This document shows positions 1 through 8,201 of a stretch of 64,000 nt of DNA, one piece after another. The position numbers and the translations under genes are program-made. The DNA lies in the NCBI GenBank assembly GCA_022820725.1, contig JAJEFA010000017.1, positions 124,001 through 188,000 of the forward strand, read 5' to 3'. The number at the start of each line of letters is the position of its first letter. The stretch's first letter is position 1. The notes under the pieces were generated by a model. It did no database searches, was not told the origin of the DNA, and saw nothing but the letters and a program-made list of their open reading frames with translations. Source of the DNA: Candidatus Binatia bacterium (GTDB lineage Bacteria > Desulfobacterota > Binatia > Bin18).

Positions 1-84
1 ATCCCGCTTCAGGCAAAGAAGGGTATGATCCTCGCTTGATACCACCATGACTGGGCATCATGCCGATAAGGCTTTGGGGTCAGT

Positions 85-669
85 GTGACTAAAAGGGATT
101 CACACCGGCGTCATTCGCTCCGTCTGCGCGGTTACGATTATTCGTGGACGGGGGCGTATTTCGTGACCATCTGTACCCACAACCGGGCCAGCCTGTTCGG
201 CGAAATCGTGAACGGAGAGATGCGGTTGAACGATGTCGGGCGGATGATCGCTACACAGTGGCGTTCTTTGTCCAAACGATTTCCAAGTGTTCAACCGGAT
301 GCGTTCGTCGTGATGCCGAATCACGTGCACGGCATTATCGCGTCGATCGATGTAGGGGCGGCCCTTGTGGCCGCCCAGGGCATGGCACATAGGATCAACC
401 CCCCAAGACGGGCAACCACAAGGGTTGCCCCTACGAGATCATTGGGCACGGTGATAGGCGCGTACAAATCACTGACAACGGTTGAATATGCGCATGGGGT
501 GAAAATGTTGGGCTGGTCGCCGTTCGATGGTAAATTATGGCAACGGAATTATTATGAACATATCATCCGCAACGAGACGGCCCTGAGCCGGATCCGCCAA
601 TACATCAAGGACAACCCGGCCCGCTGGGCCGAAGACCCGGAGAATCCAGCCCGAATAACCCATTTGTAG
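85..669 (+). CDS. REP-associated tyrosine transposase (Y1 HUH family)
   Basis: This 194-residue protein belongs to the single-tyrosine HUH transposases (TnpA-REP) that nick and join DNA at REP hairpins. The HUH pair is H80/H82 in a PNHVHG motif. The candidate catalytic tyrosine is Y156 or Y157 in a QRNYYEH motif near the C-terminus. No ATG lies at the start of the frame; GTG at 85 is the best start. Residues 90-117, between the HUH motif and the IGAYKS segment, are encoded entirely by a REP-pair element at 352-434, and a near copy lies just after the stop codon. The C-terminal DNPARW segment is typical of the family. The family call is secure; whether the insert leaves the enzyme active is unknown. 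Confidence 0.9.
   Translation: MTKRDSHRRHSLRLRGYDYSWTGAYFVTICTHNRASLFGEIVNGEMRLNDVGRMIATQWRSLSKRFPSVQPDAFVVMPNHVHGIIASIDVGAALVAAQGMAHRINPPRRATTRVAPTRSLGTVIGAYKSLTTVEYAHGVKMLGWSPFDGKLWQRNYYEHIIRNETALSRIRQYIKDNPARWAEDPENPARITHL
352..434 (+). repeat. REP-pair (BIME-like) element, copy 1, inside the transposase gene
   Basis: This 83-bp element begins GTAGGGGC and ends GCCCCTAC, which are perfect 8-bp inverted ends. Each half is a hairpin: GGGCGGCC with loop CTTGT and GGCCGCCC, then GGGCAACC with loop ACAAG and GGTTGCCC. The two loops are reverse complements, so the element is two REPs facing each other. It keeps the transposase frame open and supplies its residues 90-117. Copy 2 at 681-763 differs at only two of 83 positions. 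Confidence 0.88.
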
Positions 670-680
670 GGATACCTGTA

Positions 681-763
681 GTAGGGGCGGCCCTTGTGGC
701 CGCCCAGGGCATGGCACACAGGATCAACCCTCCAAGACGGGCAACCACAAGGGTTGCCCCTAC
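681..763 (+). repeat. REP-pair (BIME-like) element, copy 2, downstream of the transposase gene
   Basis: This is the second 83-bp copy, 81/83 identical to the copy at 352-434, with the same inverted ends and both hairpins. It starts 12 bp after the transposase stop codon, the usual place for REPs served by a linked TnpA-REP. I see no gene in the remainder of the gap up to the palindrome at 889. Confidence 0.88.
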
Positions 764-888
764 CGCGAACAATCTATGCCACACCCTCAAACCCTACCCC
801 ACCTACAAACCCTCCGGTGTCGAATGGCCTTGAAGGGTTGGGTAATACAGCGGGCGCCACCTCTGATCAGGATAGATATTTGGTCAAA

Positions 889-911
889 AATGTGTAATCT
901 TCATACACATT
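889..911 (+). promoter_or_regulatory. Palindromic operator of the toxin-antitoxin operon
   Basis: AATGTGTA and TACACATT form a perfect 8-bp inverted repeat around a 7-bp centre, 26 bp ahead of the antitoxin start. Antitoxins with ribbon-helix-helix or similar N-termini usually repress their own operon at such palindromes. The operator role is inference from position and symmetry. A possible -35 (TTGGTC at 880-885) lies at its left edge. Confidence 0.55.
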
Positions 912-936
912 CTTAATGGGGGGCTGGAGATACGTC

Positions 937-1212
937 ATGGCCAGAGTCCAATTGATAATACCCGATGAAGACCGTGACCGTTTCGTCTATCAGGCTCGCA
1001 GGGAGGGCTTGACATTGAGTGCTTGGCTGAGGGCTGCCGCCCGTGAACGGCTTGAAGACCGGCAACGCTCCGAGCTTTTCGAGTCACCCGCGGCCCTGGA
1101 AGAGTTTTTCAGGGCGTGTGATGCCCTGAAAGGTCCCGAGACCGAACCGGAATGGGACGAGCACCTGAGCGCAATCGCCGAGTCGCGGCGGCGGAACGCA
1201 GCCAATACATGA
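937..1212 (+). CDS. Antitoxin of VapBC-type pair
   Basis: A 91-residue protein with a short beta-strand start (ARVQLIIPD) followed by helices, as in ribbon-helix-helix antitoxins, and an acidic C-terminal half that would bind the toxin. The ATG at 937 is chosen over one at 916 because GGAGA at 926-930 sits 6 bp before it and the strand-forming N-terminus begins there. The stop overlaps the toxin start (ATGA), so the two are translationally coupled. It likely neutralises the PIN toxin and represses the operon through the palindrome at 889-911. The exact antitoxin family is not certain. Confidence 0.75.
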   Translation: MARVQLIIPDEDRDRFVYQARREGLTLSAWLRAAARERLEDRQRSELFESPAALEEFFRACDALKGPETEPEWDEHLSAIAESRRRNAANT

Positions 1213-1616
1213 TATTCGTCGATACGAATGTCTTCATGTACGCGGTCGGTCGGCCACATCCGCTGCAAGCGCCGGCCCGAGAGTTCTTCGTCGAGTCCAA
1301 CCGTCGCGGCACGCCTCTGGGTACTTCGGCGGAGGTCTTGCAGGAGTTGGCACATGCCTACCTGCCGGTCGGCCGACTCCAGACGTTCGATGCAGCCCTG
1401 GCGTTGGTGGTCAGAGCCGGTGTCGAAGTGTGGCCGCTGGAAGAAGCGGATGTGACGCTGGCGAGGCAACTCCATGACAAGTATCCCACCCTGGGGGCCA
1501 GAGACCTTTGCCATCTCGCGAGCTGCCGACGGCGCGGCGTAAAGCAAATCATGACCTTTGACCAAGCCCTGAGCGCCGCTGGACCGAAGCGGGAGGACGC
1601 TCTCCGTGAAAGCTGA
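1209..1616 (+). CDS. PIN-domain ribonuclease toxin (VapC-like)
   Basis: A 135-residue PIN domain, the expected length for VapC. The acidic metal-binding residues are visible: D5 in FVDTNVF, E42/E46 in the SAEVLQE segment, D99 in GARDL, and D118 in TFDQ. VapC toxins cleave tRNA or rRNA with Mg2+ and are held inactive by their partner antitoxin. The ATG at 1209 overlaps the antitoxin stop, which decides the start; a longer open frame upstream would run through the antitoxin gene. The target RNA cannot be deduced. Confidence 0.88.
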   Translation: MIFVDTNVFMYAVGRPHPLQAPAREFFVESNRRGTPLGTSAEVLQELAHAYLPVGRLQTFDAALALVVRAGVEVWPLEEADVTLARQLHDKYPTLGARDLCHLASCRRRGVKQIMTFDQALSAAGPKREDALRES

Positions 1617-1697
1617 CTCGGTATACTTCAAGGGACATCTTGATCTTCGGGGCCGAGACCCGTTTCGCAAACGGAAGTACACGGCGGAAAAGGAAGG

Positions 1698-1727
1698 GGA
1701 GCCCGGGAGGGGGGTCTCCCGGACTCC
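1698..1727 (+). terminator. Stem-loop downstream of the toxin gene
   Basis: CCGGGAG (1703-1709) pairs with CTCCCGG (1716-1722), and GGAG/CTCC extend the stem beyond one mismatch. There is no uridine tract, so termination is only possible, not shown. Confidence 0.35.
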
Positions 1728-1803
1728 AGGGGGGAGGAAATCTGTAGAATCTGCGGACAGGTAGGGCAGCAAGCACTTTTTAAATAGCACTCTAGTTTGG
1801 GAT

Positions 1804-1838
1804 ACACATACAGTATGGATGTAAAACTGAATATGTGT
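1804..1838. other. Hairpin in an AT-rich intergenic region (1617-2046)
   Basis: The 430-bp gap between the PIN toxin and the serine hydrolase holds no convincing gene. About 1770-1920 is clearly AT-richer than its surroundings. ACACATACAGT (1804-1814) pairs with ACTG-AA-TATGTGT (1826-1838), an 11-bp stem with a 2-nt bulge and an 11-nt loop. Its role is unknown; a leader or operator for the downstream gene is possible. Confidence 0.35.
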
Positions 1839-2046
1839 CAAGCATATTTTGTTTTCTAAGTAAAAACAGATAGTTAAAGATGGACGTGGAACAGGGGAAT
1901 TATGTAATTTATTCCTCTGGCCATCAGGAGGCAGACTTTCACCTGACAGTTTTGTGGGCCAATCGGAGAGAAACGGCCCTGGCCCTGACGACTGGAATAA
2001 GGTAGCGCGGCAGACTTGGACATAGATTGTCCTCAGGAGCACACTC

Positions 2047-3267
2047 ATGATTGAAACCGTTTCCCCAGAAAGCGTCGGACTGAGTAGCATCCGCCTGAAC
2101 CGTATCTCCGAGCATCTCAAGGGCTATGTCGATGACGGGAGAATTCCTGGTTATCTGGTGCTGGTGGCCCGGCATGGCCAGCCAGCTTATCTGAATCGTT
2201 ACGGACTACGCGATGTGGAAGCACATACACCGGTTGAAGAAGACACCATTTTTCGCATCTATTCCATGACCAAGCCCATCACCAGTGTGGCGCTTATGAC
2301 GCTGTATGAACGAGGATTGTTTCAGCTCGATACCCCAGTGTCAGCTTTCATTCCTGAATTTAAACACCTGGAAGTCTTTGAATCCGGAGATGCTCAGCAG
2401 TACCACACCACGCTGGCTGAACGTGAAATAACGATTCGCGATCTGCTGACACATACAGCCGGTTTCACCTACGGCTTCATGAACGTTCATCCGGTTGACG
2501 CTCTGTACCGCGCCCAAGGAGTTGAAGGGTCGAGTTCCAAGGGAAGTTTACACGACATGGTGCAAAAGCTCAGTACACTCCCGCTACTTTTCTCTCCGGG
2601 AACGCGCTGGAGTTATAGTGTGGCCACTGACGTGCTGGGCTATCTTGTTGAGCTGCTGTCAGGACAGCCGCTCGCCGCCTATTTCAGCGAGCATATTTGG
2701 GAGCCGTTGGGTATGCGGGACACTGCCTTTGCGGTTGCGGATGAAGATGTCCCCCGTTTGGCCGCAAACTATGAGTATCAAAAGGGGGGCTTTCGTCTCA
2801 TTGATAGCCCAACGAAGAGCAGGTATCGCGGACAGCCGACGTTTCTCTCAGGTGGGGGCGGGCTGGTCTCAACAGCGAGTGACTATCTCAAGTTTTTACT
2901 CATGCTTAGAAATAGAGGTGTATTGAACGGTGAACGCCTCCTTGGCCGTAAGACCGTTGAACTCATGACCGTGAATCATCTCCCGGACAATGCTGATCTG
3001 AGCCGTATGGGCCAGAAGGTGTTCAGTGAGATGCCTTTTGATGGGATTGGGTTCGGTCTGGGTTTTTCCGTCACGCTTGATCCGGTCAAAGCCCAGATTC
3101 TTGGCTCATCCGGTGAGTATTCATGGGGTGGGGCTGCCAGCACAACTTTTTGGGTTGATCCAGTGGAAGACTTGATCGTCATCTTTCTCACGCAACTGAT
3201 GCCGTCCTCTTCGTATCCAATCCGGCGTGAGCTGCGGGTTTTGACGTATCAAGCGGTTGTGGAGTAG
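2047..3267 (+). CDS. Serine hydrolase of the beta-lactamase/class C family
   Basis: A 406-residue cytoplasmic-looking protein without signal peptide. The SxxK motif is S73-M-T-K76, preceded by FRIY as in EstB-type esterases, and the second motif is Y190-S-V in GTRWSYSV. The third motif region near the C-terminus reads WGGAAST before FWVDP, typical of this esterase branch rather than a true KTG beta-lactamase. Members hydrolyse esters, amides or side chains of small molecules; the substrate cannot be told. AGGAG at 2034-2038 supports the ATG. It stands alone ahead of a cupin gene, probably as the first gene of a same-strand run. Confidence 0.85.
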   Translation: MIETVSPESVGLSSIRLNRISEHLKGYVDDGRIPGYLVLVARHGQPAYLNRYGLRDVEAHTPVEEDTIFRIYSMTKPITSVALMTLYERGLFQLDTPVSAFIPEFKHLEVFESGDAQQYHTTLAEREITIRDLLTHTAGFTYGFMNVHPVDALYRAQGVEGSSSKGSLHDMVQKLSTLPLLFSPGTRWSYSVATDVLGYLVELLSGQPLAAYFSEHIWEPLGMRDTAFAVADEDVPRLAANYEYQKGGFRLIDSPTKSRYRGQPTFLSGGGGLVSTASDYLKFLLMLRNRGVLNGERLLGRKTVELMTVNHLPDNADLSRMGQKVFSEMPFDGIGFGLGFSVTLDPVKAQILGSSGEYSWGGAASTTFWVDPVEDLIVIFLTQLMPSSSYPIRRELRVLTYQAVVE

Positions 3268-3332
3268 ATTGGGAAAGCGCGGGAAACGAGACCGCCCGCG
3301 GGGAGTGAACGACGCAAACAAGGAGGGACGAC

Positions 3333-4088
3333 ATGGACCCACATCAGTATATCGTAGAGCCCTCAACCGTACCGTGGAAAACCTTAGATCTTGAGGGCGG
3401 AGGAGAAACCCAGCTTCAAATGTATTTGAAAGGCAGAGACGGTGGGCCCGAAGCGATACGGGCGCAAATCTCGGAAGACTATACGGTGGAGCCGCATTTT
3501 CATTATGCGGCGCAATTCCAAGTCCTGCTTGAAGGTTCAATGGCCTTCCCGCTGGTCCGGCTGGATGCGCCGGCCGTGCACTATACGGAACACAACACGC
3601 CCTACGGTCCGTTCACGGTCAGCGGTGGGCACGACATGCTCGTGCTGCATGCCAAGCCGGGCGGTTTGGCTGTCATGCGTGACAAAAAACGGCGCTGGCA
3701 GGCCAACGTCCGTGGACGTGAGCTGACGCGCTGCGCCCATGAAGTCGAGTGGCAGCCTATGCCCGGCTGTCCACACGCGCGACGGAAGCTGCTGATCCCG
3801 CCGAGCTTCGGCCCCACTGCCGAACTGGTTGCATTTTCGGCTGGTGTCGAGTTCACTCCTCCGGTCCCAGAGTATGGTCGGTATGAGGTGGTCTATTCGG
3901 GTTCGGCCTCGCTTCCCGGTAGGCGGCTGGAACCGAAAGCGCTTCGTTTCATTCCGGGTGGGGAACAGGCCGCGTCGTTCACCGCCGGTCCTGAAGGGGT
4001 GAGCATGATTTTCGTGAGCTTTGACCAGGACGCCGACTATAGTGACGCGGGCAGTACGCAAGACGCACTGGACCGCATGGAGCAGTAA
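3333..4088 (+). CDS. Cupin-fold protein
   Basis: A 251-residue protein with a metal-site-like segment E53-P-H55-F-H57 and Q61, followed by the VLLEGSM turn, which matches cupin motif 1. A second half (from about residue 150) again has beta-rich PPVPEYGRYEVVYSG sequence, so it may be a bicupin. Cupins of this type bind a metal and act as dioxygenases, isomerases or ligand sensors; nothing here fixes the reaction. A strong RBS (AGGAGGG) precedes the ATG. It lies 65 bp after the serine hydrolase and 24 bp before the OsmC gene, suggesting a shared transcript. Confidence 0.6.
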   Translation: MDPHQYIVEPSTVPWKTLDLEGGGETQLQMYLKGRDGGPEAIRAQISEDYTVEPHFHYAAQFQVLLEGSMAFPLVRLDAPAVHYTEHNTPYGPFTVSGGHDMLVLHAKPGGLAVMRDKKRRWQANVRGRELTRCAHEVEWQPMPGCPHARRKLLIPPSFGPTAELVAFSAGVEFTPPVPEYGRYEVVYSGSASLPGRRLEPKALRFIPGGEQAASFTAGPEGVSMIFVSFDQDADYSDAGSTQDALDRMEQ

Positions 4089-4112
4089 ACAGCAAGAAGG
4101 AGAACAGCGACC

Positions 4113-4619
4113 ATGAAAGCAGAAGAACTCCGCACCCTCCAGGCTCCGCTCAAGGATGCCTATAAAGACGCACCTGAAAAGGCGGTGGTAACGCTGAATG
4201 CCGAAGGACGGATCGGCGCAGGCATTACCTGCCGCGTTGAAACGGGTAAGGCATTGGTCGAAGCCGGGCTGCACCCGGCGACTGGTGGGGACGGGCTGGC
4301 GGCCTGCTCCGGCGATATGTTGCTGGAGGCCCTTGTGGCGTGTGCCGGTGTGACCCTGCAAGCCGTGTCTACGGCGATTGGGGTGGAGCTTCGAGACGGC
4401 AAGGTGATCGCAGAGGGCGACCTGGATTTCAGGGGGACCCTCGGGGTTTCAAAAGAAGCTCCGGTCGGCTTTCGAGACATTCGCCTCCGATTTGATCTGG
4501 ACACGGATGCCGATGCGGAGCAGTTGGCAACCCTGATTCGTCTGACTGAACGCTACTGTGTCGTTTTCCAAACCATCCAGAATAAACCTGACCTCAACGT
4601 CTCGTATACCGTTGTATGA
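4113..4619 (+). CDS. OsmC/Ohr family protein
   Basis: A 168-residue OsmC-fold protein. The two family cysteines are C77 in LEALVACAG and C149 in LTERYCVVF, the pair used for thiol-dependent reduction of organic hydroperoxides. The N-terminal region lacks an obvious conserved Arg/Glu arrangement of classical Ohr, so it is assigned to the broader family. It follows the cupin gene by 24 bp with a good RBS (AAGGAG). A role in peroxide defence is known for the family; its substrate here is unknown. Confidence 0.85.
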   Translation: MKAEELRTLQAPLKDAYKDAPEKAVVTLNAEGRIGAGITCRVETGKALVEAGLHPATGGDGLAACSGDMLLEALVACAGVTLQAVSTAIGVELRDGKVIAEGDLDFRGTLGVSKEAPVGFRDIRLRFDLDTDADAEQLATLIRLTERYCVVFQTIQNKPDLNVSYTVV

Positions 4620-4649
4620 GGGGAGCCGACGACCCAGCTTGCTAATGGA

Positions 4650-5240
4650 ATGGATGCCGTTCGCTATCACGTGGCTCTCCTCACGCTGGTAACCTTTATT
4701 CCAGGTATCTTGTTCTGGCCGTTTGCTCACGGTCTGGTCCATAGCTGGCGACAACTTGGGCTCGCGATCTCATACTTCGTGCTGGGAGCGATTCTTATCG
4801 CTCTCGGCACGGGCGTCTTCCTGCTGCGTCATCCGCTTCTGGCCGTAGAGTTCGGTCCTCCCCGATGGTTAGGCTGGCCCGCCGTGCTGTGCTTTGGGGC
4901 AGCCCTGGTAGTTGAGGTTCAGTGTCGAAAACATCTGACCCTGCGGACTCTGGTCGGCATTCCCGAACTGTCGCCCACGCCGACCAGTCAGTCGCTCCTG
5001 GACCAGGGTATCTATGCACGCCTGCGGCATCCCCGCTATGTCGTTGTGATTCTGAGTGTATTCGCGGTGGCGCTTTTTACAAACTATCTGGCTGTGTACC
5101 TTCTCTGTCCCCTCGCCTGCGTCGTGCTGTATGGTATTACGCTGATGGAAGAACGCGAGCTGGTCGAGCGTTTTGGGCAGGCATATGAGCAGTATCAACG
5201 CCGGGTACCGCGTTTTATCCCCAGGAGGCTCAAGCGCTAA
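4650..5240 (+). CDS. Isoprenylcysteine carboxyl methyltransferase-like membrane protein
   Basis: A 196-residue polytopic protein with hydrophobic segments at about 10-30, 38-58, 72-90 and 132-163. The C-terminal SAM-binding signature of the ICMT/PEMT superfamily is present: RHPRY at 126-130 and the EERELVERFG...YEQY...VPRFIP run at 167-191. Bacterial members methylate unknown small molecules or lipids. The ATG at 4650 is the natural start but no strong RBS precedes it. It lies in a same-strand run with OsmC and a hydrolase. Confidence 0.82.
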   Translation: MDAVRYHVALLTLVTFIPGILFWPFAHGLVHSWRQLGLAISYFVLGAILIALGTGVFLLRHPLLAVEFGPPRWLGWPAVLCFGAALVVEVQCRKHLTLRTLVGIPELSPTPTSQSLLDQGIYARLRHPRYVVVILSVFAVALFTNYLAVYLLCPLACVVLYGITLMEERELVERFGQAYEQYQRRVPRFIPRRLKR

Positions 5241-5250
5241 AGGGAGGAGT

Positions 5251-6132
5251 ATGGAGAAGTCGGTTCAATTCTACAGTGAAAGTGTCCCTATGGCAGGCGT
5301 CCTTTTTCTGCCTGAGGACAGCTCTTCCGATAGGCCAAGGCCCGGTGTTGTCATATGCCACGGTTTTACTGCGGTGAAAGAAGTCATGTTGCCCGATATT
5401 GCCCGGCGTGTGGCTCAGGCTGGGTATGTTGTCCTGACGTTTGACTACCGCTTCCTGGGTGCGAGTGGCGGAGAACCCCGTCGCCAGATTATCCCTGTGC
5501 GGCAGATCGAAGATATCCAAAACGCGGTCACGTTCATGCAGCAACAGCCTGAGGTCGATCCGGACCGGATTGGACTGCTCGGCGTCAGCCTCGGTGGAGC
5601 CAACGTCAGTTATGCTGCCGGGGTAGAAGAGCGGGTCAAAGCCACGGTGAGCGTCTGCGGTATCGGCGACTGTGGGCGTTGGACGCGTGACGCCTGTCAT
5701 TTCTGGGAATGGCAGGCATTACTCCGACGCCTGGAGGACAACCGACGCGCGCGCGTCCTGACCGGGCAGGAGCAGTATGTTCAGGCCAGTGAGATTGTGC
5801 CTGAGCCGGAGAGTACGGCCGTCCTGTTCGCACAGATTCTCGACCAGTATCCGCAGTGGAGCCGAGAGATCACGCTGACCTCGGGTGAAGCGTTGATTGC
5901 GTATCGACCCGAGTCCGTCGTGCATCAGATATCACCCCGCGCGATACTCTGGCTGCACGGCGACGCAGATGAGCGCGTATCCATGGAAGAGTCTCAGTCC
6001 ATGTATGAAAAGGCTGGAGAGCCCAAGAAGATTGTGATCCTGCCCGGTCTTGGCCACAGTGACATTCTCTCTGGTCCCGGGCTTGACCAGAGTCTGCCGC
6101 TCATCAAAGAATGGTTTGAAACACATCTCTAA
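5251..6132 (+). CDS. Alpha/beta hydrolase (dienelactone-hydrolase/S15-like)
   Basis: A 293-residue alpha/beta hydrolase. The oxyanion region is CHGFT, the nucleophile is S113 in GVSLGG, and the acid and base are likely D240 in HGDADERV and H269 in GLGHSD. The start at 5251 is preceded by GGGAGGAG; a longer frame from 5173 would overlap the preceding gene. The lid region is rich in aromatic residues (WTRDACHFWEW). Family members cleave esters, peptides or lactones in the cytoplasm. It lies 10 bp after the ICMT-like gene, consistent with an operon. Confidence 0.85.
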   Translation: MEKSVQFYSESVPMAGVLFLPEDSSSDRPRPGVVICHGFTAVKEVMLPDIARRVAQAGYVVLTFDYRFLGASGGEPRRQIIPVRQIEDIQNAVTFMQQQPEVDPDRIGLLGVSLGGANVSYAAGVEERVKATVSVCGIGDCGRWTRDACHFWEWQALLRRLEDNRRARVLTGQEQYVQASEIVPEPESTAVLFAQILDQYPQWSREITLTSGEALIAYRPESVVHQISPRAILWLHGDADERVSMEESQSMYEKAGEPKKIVILPGLGHSDILSGPGLDQSLPLIKEWFETHL

Positions 6133-6144
6133 CAAGGAAACCGC

Positions 6145-6648
6145 ATGCGTCAGGTCCGGTGGGATATTGTACTCTTCCTCATGCTCGGCTTTTGCGCTGT
6201 CATGCTGTGCTCAACGCAAGTATTGTCTCAGGAGTGGGGCAAGGTTTTTAATCCGTATACGGGTCAGTGGGAAGACCTGAGCCCGCCAGCTCCTGACCCA
6301 TCAAACCGTCAGTCAGAGACGGCTCCTGTGGAGACCGCTGTGGACGCGCTGCCGCGACCTACCGGCCCTGCAGGAGTGACCGCGGAAGCACCACCGCCGG
6401 AACCGGACTACACGCCTGAGGAAGCGGCTCTGCAAATACTGCAACACGAAACCGATGAGGCCACCAAGTGGGTATATGAACGCCCGGACTGTCCGAGCCT
6501 GCACTACCACAAGCCCCTTAAAGGAAAAGACGTGTGCTCAAATCCCCTCGGAGACGATGTTGCTATCAGTTGCCCTGATGGAGCGAAACTTGTGACCGAC
6601 TATCATTCAGCTGGGAGCGACGCCTGCCGCAGTGCGCGATCTTTTTGA
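6145..6648 (+). CDS. Hypothetical exported protein with a cysteine-containing C-terminus
   Basis: A 167-residue protein of unknown family. Residues 8-28 are a hydrophobic signal segment ending near VLSQ, so the mature protein is probably periplasmic. The middle (about 45-95) is rich in Pro, Ala and Glu and likely disordered. The C-terminal 60 residues contain four cysteines, in RPDCPSLHYH, KDVCSN, ISCPDG and DACRS, which could form disulfides. It follows the hydrolase by 12 bp. I do not recognise a function. Confidence 0.6.
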   Translation: MRQVRWDIVLFLMLGFCAVMLCSTQVLSQEWGKVFNPYTGQWEDLSPPAPDPSNRQSETAPVETAVDALPRPTGPAGVTAEAPPPEPDYTPEEAALQILQHETDEATKWVYERPDCPSLHYHKPLKGKDVCSNPLGDDVAISCPDGAKLVTDYHSAGSDACRSARSF

Positions 6649-6659
6649 GGCACTGGCCG

Positions 6660-8099
6660 TTACCCCTGCTGTGCACTGGTAGCGGCGGCCGTTCGGAGGG
6701 CTTGTAAGGCACTCTGAGAGAAGAGCTTGCCACCCACAACGACTGCCGCAATTTTTTGGGTGTTGGTGATATCCTCCAAGGGGTTCGCTTCGAGCAAGAC
6801 GAGATCGGCAATCTTGCCCACTTCGACGGTGCCAAGCAGGTCTTGTTGGTCAAGGTACAGGGCAGGATTGCGGGTCGCGGTCTGTAAGGCCTCCATAGGT
6901 GTCAGGCCGGCCTCGACCAGGAGGGCTAATTCTTCGTGTAACGATGCGCCGGGGAAGATATACGGAGCCGGTGTATCTGTTCCGGCCAAGAAAGGTACGC
7001 CGGCTCTGTGCGCCGTTTTAATCAAATCAAACAGCGTCCGGAAATACTGCTTGCCCGCTGCAATATCCTCGGCAGAGCGGCCTGCGAGCAAGCGTTCTTC
7101 CTTCGTCACACGCCAGGCCGCAACCCAGGAGGCGGGAATATAGTCCAGGCGCGGGTCAGCCGGAAATGTGTTTTCGTCAATATGCGATAAGCCCCGCATC
7201 CATACGATCGTCGGGCACTGCCACATGCGCTTCTGCGCGAGGCGAGTAAACAGCGCCTCTTCTTTCTCTTTACTCTGGGTACTAAGGAGGCGTTGAACGG
7301 GTTCTTTTTTTTGGAACAGATCAAAAATCGACACCGTCTGGATCAGTTCTTCCTCAACCGTTGAACTGCTTTTGAGCCAACCAATGAAGTGCTCCATACT
7401 GTGTTGCCCGGCCTCGGACGCCTCCGTGGCAGTGATCTGGTCCGGCAGATGGCCGGCAACTCGCAAGCCGTGCTGTCGGGCCTCCTGCATGACGGCGAAA
7501 TAGGCATCGCGCGGAATAAGCGACTGGACTTTGATAAAGTCTGCCCCTTGCTGCTTGAGATCTAAGACGGTCTGGCGCCCTTCGGTTGCATTGTGCACAC
7601 TGACCGATTGGGGGAAGGGCGGGTTGGGGCCGTCCAGCATGGGACCAGAGGCGATAATGCGGGGACCGACCCGCTTGCCTGTCGTAATCTCCTTACGCCA
7701 CTGGGTGAGGGCCGCCAAGTCGCCGCCCATATCACGAATGCCCGTGACTCCGTGGGCGATGAGCAGCGGCAGAAAAATATCCCTGCTTCTCGGATACGTC
7801 CCAATGTCGGCGATATGGGTATGCATGTCCCACAGGCCGGGGATGAGAAAATGATCCGTAGCATCGACAACGTGGGCATCTGAGGGGATAGCGACCGTCC
7901 CGGTTTCCCCCAGGGCGCTAATACGATCCTGCGTGAGCACAACGGTCATGTCGGGCCGGGCTGGCGTTCCAGTCGCATCTATCACCGTTACATTGGTAAA
8001 GACGACCGGAGCGAGGGGGGAAGGATCATCCTGCTTTGCTTGAAGAGAGTGTAGACTCACCACCAACAGGAATGGGATGAGCGCAGGCACGTGTTTCAT
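6660..8099 (-). CDS. Exported metal-dependent amidohydrolase (imidazolonepropionase/prolidase-like)
   Basis: A 479-residue amidohydrolase with a Sec signal peptide (residues 1-21). The metal ligands include H93/H95 in WDMHTH, a probable bridging lysine in DFIKVQS, histidines in VAGHLPD and HSMEHF, and an aspartate in LAGTDTP. Such secreted enzymes hydrolyse cyclic amides or dipeptides. The ATG at 8099 is preferred over a TTG at 8114 because GGAGGAGG lies just before it and the signal peptide then begins properly. It is convergent with the hypothetical gene at 6145-6648 and divergent from the GlcG-like gene. Confidence 0.87.
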   Translation of the reverse strand: MKHVPALIPFLLVVSLHSLQAKQDDPSPLAPVVFTNVTVIDATGTPARPDMTVVLTQDRISALGETGTVAIPSDAHVVDATDHFLIPGLWDMHTHIADIGTYPRSRDIFLPLLIAHGVTGIRDMGGDLAALTQWRKEITTGKRVGPRIIASGPMLDGPNPPFPQSVSVHNATEGRQTVLDLKQQGADFIKVQSLIPRDAYFAVMQEARQHGLRVAGHLPDQITATEASEAGQHSMEHFIGWLKSSSTVEEELIQTVSIFDLFQKKEPVQRLLSTQSKEKEEALFTRLAQKRMWQCPTIVWMRGLSHIDENTFPADPRLDYIPASWVAAWRVTKEERLLAGRSAEDIAAGKQYFRTLFDLIKTAHRAGVPFLAGTDTPAPYIFPGASLHEELALLVEAGLTPMEALQTATRNPALYLDQQDLLGTVEVGKIADLVLLEANPLEDITNTQKIAAVVVGGKLFSQSALQALRTAAATSAQQG

Positions 8100-8201
8100 T
8101 CTAGCCTCCTCCAAACTCTCTCATCTGTGGTGACTATTCTCTCTTTACCTCTACACTTCTTTCCTTCTATACTCCAGCGAAAACATCACAAGGAGGACGG
8201 A

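Noticed and set aside
694..897. A 67-codon frame after the transposase
   Set aside because: It runs through the second REP element and ends at the TA operator; low-complexity proline-rich sequence, no RBS.
990..2120. A 376-codon minus-strand frame over the toxin-antitoxin pair and the gap
   Set aside because: It is antisense to VapBC and the hydrolase start, and its sequence is cysteine- and arginine-rich without domain features.
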